Notes: generated by a model from the sequence alone, not told the origin. Positions 1 through 6,362 are shown, numbered from the stretch's first letter. The stretch is DNA of 6,362 bases from an uncultured Ruminococcus sp. (GCA_902803585.1 CADCQO010000077.1:1-6362); one strand, 5' to 3'. Made by a program: numbers and translations.

Positions 1-2117
1 GTCTGGCGGGGTACCGTTTCGGCAACGATATTCTGTGTGATATCGCCAACCTTTTGCGCTACCATGTATCCGGCAGCAATATTATCGGACGTATTGAGGA
101 CGACAATTTTGTTATCTTTATCAACGACTGCCCCGACAGAGAACAGCGCAGTGAGATTATCAGGGATATTTTCCGCTGTATTCACAAAAGTTATCTTTTT
201 GACGGGGAGCGTACACCGGATATTTCCGCTTCTGTGGGTATCTCACTTTATCCGAATGACGGCACCAGTTTTGATGAACTGTTCGCTCATGCTGCTAAAG
301 CAGTAAAAACAGCCAAGCTCAACGGAAAGAAGATGTACCTCTACTATAACAGCAATATGGAAGAAAACATGGCAATTAAGCCATTCCATACTTCTCTTAT
401 GGTGCAGGAACGCAGTGAGATTGAACCGGCGGGCATGGAGGAATTTTTCATTCCGGTAGCAGCTTCGGCAGGCGGATATATTCTTTCCTATGATATGATA
501 GGTCTGAACGCTGAGATGGTGCAGAGACTCACCAACGGAGAAAATCCCTTCACAGAAGAAACACTGAACGAGCGGACAACAGCATTATGTCTTAACCGTA
601 TCAGAAAGCTGATTGCCGCCGTTCACGGTCTGGAACAAGAAAATGCAGCATTGCCCGCTGTGTCGATGAACATGGCATTTGATGGAGATAATACCGATAC
701 AGTAGTGGCGGCAATGGAGGAAATGCTGTCTAAATATCCTGTTAACTGCCGTCATATCTGCCTGATGCTGTCACATGAAACAGTAGAACAGCTCAGTTTG
801 TCGGCGCTTACTGATTTGGTCGGACACCTTAAAGGCTTTGGCTTCCGTGTAGGTATTTATCATGTCGGAGTAAAAAGCATTCATATCAACTGTCTGGCTG
901 CGGGTCTGTTTGACCGTATCGACTTTGCACGGGAATTGATACAGGCCGTAGAAGACGGCGTTTATACACAGGAATTGCTGGTAATGCTGATGCGCTGCTT
1001 TGATAAGTCGGGTGCTGTCTGTGTTCTTCCGAGCGGTATGGAAACAGCCCTGAAGGATTTGCTGAAAGAACAGTTTACACCTTCCTTCGGCTATCATACG
1101 GACGAGGTCATCTCGATGGAGGATTTCAGGCGCCAGATGAAGGCATCCTCTGTTGTGCATGAATATCGTGCCCTCAGTCATGAGCCGACAGCACTGGTAC
1201 TGAATGAAAAGATGTATGAAGAGATTCTGGAGCAGACACGTTCCTTTATTCTGGAGTGGTCGCCGCGTTTTGACACTATCAAGCTGTCCGGTTCTTTTGA
1301 ATCGCTTTACGGTTATCAGCCTGTGGCGGAGGATTTCTTCCGCTTGCTTTCCGAAAGCCCCATGATCCATCCGGATGACAAGAAAAAGCTGATGGAAAGA
1401 ATGAACGCTGCCCGTTCCGAAGCGCTGGAGTCAGAGGCGTTTGTAAGGATATACAGCCGTATTGATGATGATTACCGTTGGAACCGTGTGCATTTTGTCA
1501 CCATACGGAACGCGACGGAAATTCCCGTAAGGGTTATGGCGGTGTTTACCGATATCACAGACAGCCGCGGAGATGCTGTCGATGAGCAGCGCAAGGATAA
1601 AACAGACTTTATCACGAATCTTTACAACAAACACGCTGCGGAAAACAAGATAAAGAGCTATCTTTATGAAGAAGGCGCTTCATCTGACCATGCTTTCCTC
1701 ATCGCAGAGATCTGCGGTTTTGAAGTGCTGGAACGTGATCTGGGAACGGTCTTCGCCAATGCTGTGCTGAAGGAAACGGCGCACAATGTGCGGGAATTGT
1801 TCCGTGACTCTGATATTATCGGCCGCAGCAGCGGAAGCCGTTTTGTTGTACTCATCAAGGGAATGTCTGTGCGTGATAAGGTGCAGAAAAAAGCTGAGCA
1901 GATTTGCCGTGTTATCAGCAATACTTACCAGTCTGGCACAGGAGAAATTACGGTATTCGGCAAAATTGGCATCAGCCTGTTTCCTTCTGACGGCAGTACC
2001 TATGATGAACTGTATTCAGCAGCTCTGAAAGCACTGTATTTCGCAAAACACAGCCCCAAAAATGATCTTGCTTTTGCTTCCGATACGAACGGTTCTGCAC
2101 GGCTTCTGCATGACTGA
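1..2117 (+). CDS. Degenerate GGDEF-EAL-PAS-GGDEF signalling protein, 5' end cut off by the window
   Basis: The frame is open from the first bases, so the true start lies to the left; the TTG at 54 is internal, because the 17 codons before it continue a GGDEF fold. The 704 visible residues (numbered from base 3) read as four domains. Residues 1-115 are the C-terminal part of a GGDEF domain whose signature is EDDNF (32-36). Residues about 148-378 are an EAL-like fold: SMN at 221, GFGFRVGIYHVG at 278-289, FDRID at 303-307 and SGMET at 344-348 match the EAL blocks, but the catalytic ExL and DDFGTG acids are absent. Residues about 412-522 are a PAS_3-type sensor (IHPDD at 455-459, YRWNRV at 491-496, DITD at 517-520). 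Residues about 534-690 are a second GGDEF with SGSRF (610-614) but an intact RxxD (R601, D604). No membrane segment is visible. A cytoplasmic, catalytically dead sensor or scaffold is inferred, not an active cyclase or phosphodiesterase. Domain calls are by eye; the EAL is the weakest. Confidence 0.85.
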   Translation, partial: LAGYRFGNDILCDIANLLRYHVSGSNIIGRIEDDNFVIFINDCPDREQRSEIIRDIFRCIHKSYLFDGERTPDISASVGISLYPNDGTSFDELFAHAAKAVKTAKLNGKKMYLYYNSNMEENMAIKPFHTSLMVQERSEIEPAGMEEFFIPVAASAGGYILSYDMIGLNAEMVQRLTNGENPFTEETLNERTTALCLNRIRKLIAAVHGLEQENAALPAVSMNMAFDGDNTDTVVAAMEEMLSKYPVNCRHICLMLSHETVEQLSLSALTDLVGHLKGFGFRVGIYHVGVKSIHINCLAAGLFDRIDFARELIQAVEDGVYTQELLVMLMRCFDKSGAVCVLPSGMETALKDLLKEQFTPSFGYHTDEVISMEDFRRQMKASSVVHEYRALSHEPTALVLNEKMYEEILEQTRSFILEWSPRFDTIKLSGSFESLYGYQPVAEDFFRLLSESPMIHPDDKKKLMERMNAARSEALESEAFVRIYSRIDDDYRWNRVHFVTIRNATEIPVRVMAVFTDITDSRGDAVDEQRKDKTDFITNLYNKHAAENKIKSYLYEEGASSDHAFLIAEICGFEVLERDLGTVFANAVLKETAHNVRELFRDSDIIGRSSGSRFVVLIKGMSVRDKVQKKAEQICRVISNTYQSGTGEITVFGKIGISLFPSDGSTYDELYSAALKALYFAKHSPKNDLAFASDTNGSARLLHD

Positions 2118-2130
2118 CGCAGTTGTCGTT

Positions 2131-2195
2131 TCCTGAAAAAATCAACGCCCCCGCTGCATTTTGTTCTGATGCAGCGGGGACATTGATTTTCAGGA
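2131..2195. terminator. Long hairpin between convergent genes, probable bidirectional terminator
   Basis: Arms 2131-2159 and 2169-2195 are complementary over almost their full length, with a GC core (ccccgctgcat / atgcagcgggg), a 9-base loop and outer AT-rich arms. It starts 14 bases after the stop of the + strand gene. Read on the - strand the core is followed by a run of six T (complement of A at 2136-2141); on the + strand it is followed by the weaker attgatttt. It therefore probably ends the + strand gene and acts as a back-up for the - strand gene. Confidence 0.75.
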
Positions 2196-2207
2196 GCATG
2201 ATTTCAG

Positions 2208-2238
2208 AAAAAACGCCCCCGAAACAACTTCGGGAGCG
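2208..2238 (-). terminator. Rho-independent terminator of the leucine-rich-repeat gene
   Basis: On the - strand a 10-base-pair stem with one mismatch (arms 2229-2238 and 2214-2223) and a 5-base loop is followed directly by six T (complement of A at 2208-2213). It lies 24 bases past the stop codon at 2262. There is no T-run on the + strand side, so it is specific to the - strand. Confidence 0.85.
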
Positions 2239-2261
2239 GCGATAAAAACTGTTTATTTCTT

Positions 2262-3482
2262 CTATTTCAGTACCAGAACCAGCACAAGGATTACGATTAC
2301 CAGCACGAGGACACCAATGACGATACCGAGAATCAAACCGAGGTTGGAAGATTGGCGTTCAGCAGCTGATGCAGTACTGGAAACACTGCTGTTTGCCTGA
2401 CTGCCTGCATCAACAACGGTGCTGGGTTCCTGCTCAGATACGGTTGATTCTGAAACAGCAGAGGTTTCTGCCGGTTCCTTATACTGAAGCAGGGGTGTCA
2501 GTAAATCTCTTTCTGTGTCGTTCATGCGGATTTTCTGGAAACTTTCAGGTGTACCATAATAAGTTACTGTTTTGAGATTTTCGCATTGGTCAAACGGAAC
2601 AGCCGCTAACTCTTCAAGACCGGTGCCCAGTGTCAGGTCAGTCAGATTTGTACATTTGCTGAAAGCGTAATCCCAGATACGGGCAACATTGTTTCCCACT
2701 ACAACAGAAGTAAGACCGGTGCATTCAGAGAACGCATAACTGTCAATGAAGGTAACGCTGCCAGGAATCACAACAGATTTCAGGCTCTGGCATTTGTTGA
2801 ATGCCCTGTTCGCAATTGTGGTAACGCTGTTGGGAATGTTAATGGAAGCGAGGCTCATGCAGTCAAGGAATGTCAGACCTTCGATGGTGGTAATACTATC
2901 CGGCAACACAACAGAAGTCAGATTGTGGCATCCCTGAAATGCCTGTCCGCCGATTTTGGTAACGTTGTTGGGAATAGTGATAGAAGGTAAGTTCTGACAA
3001 CCGTAGAATGTTTCGTGTTCTATTTCTGTCAGACCGCTGCCGAGTGTGATAGAAGTCAGGCCGTTACAGTCACGAAATGCGCTGGCTTGCAAGGTTTTTA
3101 CAGTATCAGGAATTACAACATTATTGAGTTGATCACAAGAATAAAATGCACTTTCTCCGATGATGGTAACACTTTCAGGAATTGTAATGGTTGTCATATC
3201 GTTACATTCCCAGAAACACGCATTGCCAATCATCGTTACGCTTTTGCCGTCAATCTCTGCAGGAATCTTGACATCTCCGCCGGTTCCGTTATATTTAGTG
3301 ATTGTTACTGTACCATCGTCCAGCAATTCATACTCAAAATCACCTGATGTGGCGGCATAGGCTGTCAGGCTCACGTCCGGCAGTACTGGTGTACGCATCA
3401 TCATACCTCCGCCCAGCAATACAGTTGCAGAAGCCATCACTGCCCCGATGCGGCACAGACTTTTTTTCAAACTTTTTTTCAT
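2262..3482 (-). CDS. BspA-type leucine-rich-repeat surface protein with C-terminal membrane anchor
   Basis: This encodes 406 residues. I chose the ATG at 3482 because AAGGAGG sits 7 bases upstream of it; a longer frame from the ATG at 3503 would place that binding site inside the gene. Residues 1-43 are a signal peptide (MKKSLKK, a hydrophobic stretch, likely cleavage after AYA). Residues 46-84 are the usual BspA-type entry segment (DDGTVTIT, then IPAEIDGKSVTMIG). Residues 85-314 are ten consecutive LRR_5 repeats of exactly 23 residues, pattern IxxxAFxxCxxLxxIxIPxxVxx, with a cysteine at position 9 of every repeat (93 to 300). Residues about 335-379 are a Ser/Thr/Glu-rich linker, and 380-405 form a Val/Leu/Ile membrane segment ending in a single Lys. 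There is no LPXTG motif, so it is probably held in the membrane rather than linked to the wall. Family members bind proteins or host ligands; the ligand here is unknown. The gene is monocistronic, with its own promoter and terminator. Confidence 0.9.
   Translation of the reverse strand: MKKSLKKSLCRIGAVMASATVLLGGGMMMRTPVLPDVSLTAYAATSGDFEYELLDDGTVTITKYNGTGGDVKIPAEIDGKSVTMIGNACFWECNDMTTITIPESVTIIGESAFYSCDQLNNVVIPDTVKTLQASAFRDCNGLTSITLGSGLTEIEHETFYGCQNLPSITIPNNVTKIGGQAFQGCHNLTSVVLPDSITTIEGLTFLDCMSLASINIPNSVTTIANRAFNKCQSLKSVVIPGSVTFIDSYAFSECTGLTSVVVGNNVARIWDYAFSKCTNLTDLTLGTGLEELAAVPFDQCENLKTVTYYGTPESFQKIRMNDTERDLLTPLLQYKEPAETSAVSESTVSEQEPSTVVDAGSQANSSVSSTASAAERQSSNLGLILGIVIGVLVLVIVILVLVLVLK
2541..3230 (-). 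repeat. Ten in-register 69-bp units encoding LRR_5 repeats
   Basis: Codons 85-314 of the leucine-rich-repeat gene form ten 23-codon units with no insertion or deletion between them. Spacing is conserved at the AF, Cys (position 9) and Leu (position 12) columns. The units differ clearly at DNA level, so this is an old protein repeat rather than a recently expanded tandem repeat. The last unit (292-314) is the most divergent and probably acts as the C-terminal cap. Confidence 0.85.
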
Positions 3483-3489
3483 TGTAGTT

Positions 3490-3496
3490 CCTCCTT
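3490..3496 (-). promoter_or_regulatory. Ribosome binding site that decides the start of the LRR gene
   Basis: AAGGAGG on the - strand lies 7 bases before the ATG at 3482. It falls inside the frame that would begin at 3503, which argues against the longer start. Confidence 0.85.
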
Positions 3497-3545
3497 TTGA
3501 CATACAGACTCATCAGCAAAGGGATGATTTGATGTTCACACCACC

Positions 3546-3574
3546 ATTTTACCTTATCCGGAAAAAGATGTCAA
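3546..3574 (-). promoter_or_regulatory. Sigma-A-type promoter of the LRR gene
   Basis: On the - strand there is a perfect TTGACA (3574-3569), a 17-base spacer and TAAAAT (3551-3546), five of six matches to the -10 consensus. Transcription would start near 3539, giving a leader of about 57 bases before the ATG at 3482. Confidence 0.75.
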
Positions 3575-3730
3575 TAGCGCCACACAAAAAGAGATGATTG
3601 GCACATGACAGGCAGCACAGTATAAGAATCCTGTGGGGGTGATTAGGGCAGAATTTTCGTTTCAGGTGACCATCGGAAATTCAAACTCCGGATATCTTGG
3701 AGGACTATTGTGTTATTCATCAATTCAATC
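3575..3730. other. Spacer between divergent promoters, no gene seen
   Basis: This stretch lies between the two promoter -35 boxes. I find no coding frame with a binding site and no RNA family I recognise. It contains an imperfect dyad at 3686-3702 (ctcc, nine bases, ggag) about 30 bases upstream of the right-hand -35 box, and a short cacag/ctgtg pair around 3616-3639. Either could be an operator, but neither is strong enough to call. Confidence 0.4.
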
Positions 3731-3759
3731 TTGAATCTCATCAGAGGCTCTGTTATAAT
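3731..3759 (+). promoter_or_regulatory. Extended -10 sigma-A promoter of the beta-helix/hydrolase gene
   Basis: TTGAAT (3731-3736, four of six matches to the -35 consensus), a 17-base spacer, and a perfect TATAAT (3754-3759) preceded by TG at 3751-3752 with one base between, an extended -10. Transcription would start near 3766, leaving a leader of about 165 bases before the ATG at 3931. Confidence 0.8.
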
Positions 3760-3826
3760 GAAAGTATAAAGAATAAATTGATACTCATACTGGATAAGAT
3801 GCTTTTAATGTGCTTGAGCAAGAAGT

Positions 3827-3859
3827 TCCCGCCTCTGAGTGTCAGCGTAGGCGGCGGGA
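3827..3859 (+). promoter_or_regulatory. Stem-loop in the 5' leader of the beta-helix/hydrolase gene
   Basis: Arms tcccgcc (3827-3833) and ggcggga (3853-3859) can form a 7-base-pair GC-rich stem. Inside the loop ctga/tcag (3835-3838, 3842-3845) can form a second short stem. No T-run follows, so it is not an ordinary terminator. It could stabilise the message or take part in control of the leader. It does not match a riboswitch that I recognise. Confidence 0.45.
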
Positions 3860-3915
3860 GTATGTCACAATCAGGAATATGAAATGTTTCTGTCAGGTTT
3901 CGAGTAAAAATTAAA

Positions 3916-3923
3916 AAAGGAGG
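3916..3923 (+). promoter_or_regulatory. Ribosome binding site of the beta-helix/hydrolase gene
   Basis: AAAGGAGG lies 7 bases before the ATG at 3931, the same motif and spacing as for the divergent LRR gene. It fixes the start and precedes a clean signal peptide. Confidence 0.9.
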
Positions 3924-3930
3924 AAAAATC

Positions 3931-6362
3931 ATGGGAATACTCAAAAAACCCGTCAGCATACTGCTTTCGGTTATGATGGTGATAAGCGTGTTCTCACTTG
4001 TACCATTCAAAGTGTCCGCTGCAGATGCTGCTGCTTACTACAAGGACGAAAATGGCCATGTTGAATATTTCAGCAATGTCTGGGAGGCATGGAATAAGGC
4101 AGAGCAGAATAATGCCACCTTTGGTCTTTTGGATGACTGGGTCAGTAATGGCTGCAGAAGCATTCGTGACTATCATAACGTGACAGTAGAACTCAACGGC
4201 TACATTATCTCGCGAGGCAAAGGAATGACCGACTGGCAAAATAACGGCGAGGTTATCAACGTCGGGGAAAATGCTGTGCTTTCCGTTTACGGCGGGACAA
4301 AAGAGAACCCTGCACAGAGATGTGATGCTGCTCATATCCTGCATGCTTATCTCATCGAAAACAATGCTTTGAATTATAAGCAGATTTTCTTTAAGGGCGG
4401 CGCCATTCACGGCGGCAACAGTTCCAACGGTGCCGGCGGTATCCACATGAAAGAGAAATCCAGAGTCAACCTGTACTACACCACCGTGGCGGGGTGCCGT
4501 TCCGAACAAACGGTATTTCTTGACGGCTACGGCGGCGGTGTTATGATGGCAGGGAAAAATTGCAGGCTGTATATGGATCACAGCACCATCAGCTATAACT
4601 ATGCGTATAACTACGGCGGCGGTATATATGTCAATAACACACGCTGTTCCATCAAGATGGTACAGAGCCATATTGATTATAACATTTCCCGTAAGAACGG
4701 CGGCGGCATTTATGCGGACGATGAATATTTCCGGTTGGAAGGCGATGCCGTACAGCAAAAGAATCCTGAAGAAATCGACAATTGGGACGATGAAAGTTTG
4801 GGCAGCACCGTTTCCCACAACTATATCATTGACAGCAATTCAAACGGAGGCGGAGGAGGTCTTTATCTCCGTAACATCAAGTGCATCGTCAACGGAATCA
4901 ATTTCTGTTTCAACGAGGCTGACAAAGACGGCAACGGCGGCGGTATCTATGTCTGCAATAAAAACACAAATATCAAAAACTGCAATATCGCCCAGAACTG
5001 CGCAGATAAGCTGGGCGGCGGTGTCAAAATTGATAATAGTGATATTACGATACAAAACTGTACCATCTACGGTAACAGCGCAAGAGATACAGGTGGTGCG
5101 GGCGGCGGAGTGTATGTTTGCAGTACCTGCAATCTTAATATCAGCGGATTGATGATCGTCCGTCAAAACCATTCCACAAGTCACAATTGCGACAATTTGT
5201 ATCTTGCCGGATGGGGTGCCATTCCCACTACGGCATTGATCAATCCGTCTGTTTCAGCCGGTTCGGATATTCATGTCAGAATAAGCTCTTCTCACAGGGA
5301 CAGGATCTCTGTTAAGGGTACCTTCAACGAATCATACTTTTCGTATGACAATGCAAATGACAACGATACTGGCAGGCATATCGGGTGGCATTCCGAAGAT
5401 CGTCATCTTGAGATTATGAACGGTGTCAAGCCTGAAAGAACGATAGATATTTTCATTCCCGACAGCGGCAGGCGCACACAGTCTGTAACGGGCGGTTATA
5501 CGGTCGGCGGTACCAATTATGAACTGCTCCGGGGAGTTTTTGAGTACCCTGCGTTTGATGATACCTCAGCTGATCTGGAAGGAATTTTCTACTATTCAGA
5601 CGGATATTTCATGGACGATACCAATCAGTATAACGAGCATCTTGCAACCATGTCTTTCTGCCTTGCCTCCGCTGCAGGCTATTCAAATATCGGCGGAACC
5701 AAAAATGCGGAAAGCTATCTTGATAAATCCAACAACTTCCGTCAACTGATGAGCGATATCGGCTGTAAGGACGAGGATATTTTCGTCAATGACTTCAATT
5801 TAGTCAAGCCCTGTCCGGATTCCATCGGTGTTGGTATTGCAAGCAAGGAACTTCCGGAAGGCAATCAACTGGTCATTATCGGTGTACGCGGTATGGGATA
5901 TGAGGCTGAGTGGGTTTCCAACATGACGCTGGGAACTTCGGGAGAGGCACAAGGCTGGTCTTCTGCGGCGGGTCAGGTATTTGCGGAGCTGAAGTCTTAC
6001 CTTGACCGAAAAGGCATCGACGGCAAGAGTGAAAAAACAAAGTTCTGGATCGCCGGTTACTCCCGCGCAGGAGCCACCTCAAATCTGACCGCAAAGAGGA
6101 TCGTTGATACTTATGATAATAACGGTACTCATACTTTTGCTTATCCGCTGGAAGCACCAAAAGGCGGTGTTGAAAGCGAAAAGGTCAGCGGCAATAATTA
6201 CAGCTGTATCCACAATATCATCAATCAGAACGATATCGTTACATGGGTGGGTACGTCCGAAATGGGATTTATCCGTTACGGTGTCGATCATTACGTTCCC
6301 GGAAGCGTAACAACAAATGCGTCTAACGCGGCATGGAACGTAACCAAAAACTCTGACAAAGA
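3931..6362 (+). CDS. Secreted beta-helix / alpha-beta-hydrolase (lipase-like) fusion protein, 3' end cut off by the window
   Basis: The frame stays open from the ATG at 3931 to the right edge: 810 residues with no stop, so the C-terminus is missing. Residues 1-30 are a signal peptide (MGILKKP, hydrophobic core, cleavage near VSA). Residues 36-120 look like the N-terminal cap of a beta-helix (LLDDW at 66-70, VELNGYII at 86-93). Residues about 150-425 form a right-handed parallel beta-helix with eight Gly-rich turns such as GGGIYV, near 168, 201, 229, 257, 306, 336, 362 and 391. After a linker, residues about 535-790 resemble class 3 lipase-like alpha/beta hydrolases: SDGYF at 556-560, IGVRGMGYEAEW at 650-661 as the oxyanion-hole strand, GYSRAG at 709-714 with nucleophile Ser711, then likely catalytic Asp768 (QNDIV) and His787 (DHYVP). 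An extracellular esterase or lipase carried on a carbohydrate-binding or adhesive beta-helix is inferred; the substrate is unknown. Confidence 0.9.
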   Translation, partial: MGILKKPVSILLSVMMVISVFSLVPFKVSAADAAAYYKDENGHVEYFSNVWEAWNKAEQNNATFGLLDDWVSNGCRSIRDYHNVTVELNGYIISRGKGMTDWQNNGEVINVGENAVLSVYGGTKENPAQRCDAAHILHAYLIENNALNYKQIFFKGGAIHGGNSSNGAGGIHMKEKSRVNLYYTTVAGCRSEQTVFLDGYGGGVMMAGKNCRLYMDHSTISYNYAYNYGGGIYVNNTRCSIKMVQSHIDYNISRKNGGGIYADDEYFRLEGDAVQQKNPEEIDNWDDESLGSTVSHNYIIDSNSNGGGGGLYLRNIKCIVNGINFCFNEADKDGNGGGIYVCNKNTNIKNCNIAQNCADKLGGGVKIDNSDITIQNCTIYGNSARDTGGAGGGVYVCSTCNLNISGLMIVRQNHSTSHNCDNLYLAGWGAIPTTALINPSVSAGSDIHVRISSSHRDRISVKGTFNESYFSYDNANDNDTGRHIGWHSEDRHLEIMNGVKPERTIDIFIPDSGRRTQSVTGGYTVGGTNYELLRGVFEYPAFDDTSADLEGIFYYSDGYFMDDTNQYNEHLATMSFCLASAAGYSNIGGTKNAESYLDKSNNFRQLMSDIGCKDEDIFVNDFNLVKPCPDSIGVGIASKELPEGNQLVIIGVRGMGYEAEWVSNMTLGTSGEAQGWSSAAGQVFAELKSYLDRKGIDGKSEKTKFWIAGYSRAGATSNLTAKRIVDTYDNNGTHTFAYPLEAPKGGVESEKVSGNNYSCIHNIINQNDIVTWVGTSEMGFIRYGVDHYVPGSVTTNASNAAWNVTKNSDK
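4426..5118 (+). repeat. Gly-rich beta-helix repeat region
   Basis: Codons 166-396 of the fusion gene contain eight GGG[I/V/L] turns, most about 26-32 residues apart, with one 50-residue gap at 257-306 that holds an acidic insertion (about 262-295). At DNA level ggcggcggt-like words recur, but the units between them are diverged. The pattern is typical of right-handed beta-helices of the polymorphic outer-membrane protein / pectate-lyase-like kind. Confidence 0.75.

Noticed and set aside
54..54. TTG as the start of the signalling gene
   Set aside because: The in-frame sequence before it (from base 3) continues the GGDEF fold, so the true start is outside the window.
771..1370. 199-codon open frame on the - strand
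   Set aside because: It lies wholly inside the signalling gene, whose EAL-like and PAS blocks are clear in the + frame. The - strand product resembles no family.
3503..3503. Upstream ATG giving a seven-residue longer LRR protein
   Set aside because: The AAGGAGG site would then be inside the coding region, and the ATG at 3482 has ideal spacing plus a typical MKKSLKK signal-peptide start.
3505..3514. CTGATGAGTC on the - strand, resembling the start of a hammerhead ribozyme core
   Set aside because: There is no matching stem II closed by GAAAC, and no flanking stems I or III, so it is a chance match in the LRR leader.
3697..3882. Small + strand open frame, including a possible 27-codon leader peptide from 3799
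   Set aside because: The longer frame spans the promoter itself. The shorter one has only a weak GGA too close to its ATG, and its codons are explained by the leader stem-loop.
3575..3930. Possible c-di-GMP riboswitch upstream of the surface genes
   Set aside because: I looked because the neighbouring gene carries GGDEF/EAL folds, but I find neither the GGGCAAACC-type block nor the receptor-loop pattern of the GEMM motif.
3994..4818. 274-codon open frame on the - strand
   Set aside because: It is antisense to the beta-helix region and starts at a GTG with no Shine-Dalgarno sequence. The repeated Gly codons of the sense strand keep the opposite frame free of stops. The sense frame has a signal peptide, binding site and recognisable domains.
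4601..5152. 183-codon open frame on the + strand in another frame
   Set aside because: It overlaps the beta-helix in the +1-type frame; its Thr/Ala/Ser-rich product is what shifted Gly/Asn-rich codons give. There is no binding site.

Overview
The window looks like chromosomal DNA of a gut-type Clostridia bacterium (Bacillota), most like Ruminococcus and relatives in the Oscillospiraceae. This is inferred from the mix of gene families: a degenerate multi-domain c-di-GMP-type protein, a BspA-type leucine-rich-repeat surface protein and a very large secreted beta-helix protein. It also fits the strong AAGGAGG ribosome binding sites, the sigma-A-type promoters and the GC-stem/T-run terminators. 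No marker gene fixes the species. I see no tRNA, rRNA, CRISPR array, insertion sequence or phage gene.

Layout. (1) From the left edge to 2117 (+ strand) runs the 3' part of a long cytoplasmic signalling protein. Its domain order is degenerate GGDEF, degenerate EAL, PAS, degenerate GGDEF. Catalytic motifs are lost in all three cyclic-dinucleotide domains, but the last GGDEF keeps an RxxD c-di-GMP-binding I-site. (2) A 144-base convergent gap (2118-2261) holds two hairpin terminators. (3) On the - strand, 3482 down to 2262 encodes a secreted, C-terminally membrane-anchored BspA-like protein with ten exact 23-residue repeats. (4) A 448-base divergent intergenic region (3483-3930) carries a clear promoter for each flanking gene, plus a roughly 165-base structured 5' leader for the right-hand gene. 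(5) From 3931 to beyond the right edge (+ strand) an open frame encodes at least 810 residues: signal peptide, right-handed beta-helix of GGG[I/V]-type repeats, then an alpha/beta-hydrolase (lipase-like) domain with a GYSRAG nucleophile elbow.

How they fit together. The two divergent genes both make exported cell-surface or extracellular proteins from promoters about 230 bases apart, so shared control is possible but unproven. The left gene is a separate, convergent unit; any link between c-di-GMP sensing and the surface proteins is speculation from proximity. The two most interesting items are the beta-helix/hydrolase fusion and the GGDEF domain that has lost catalysis but kept its c-di-GMP-binding site.
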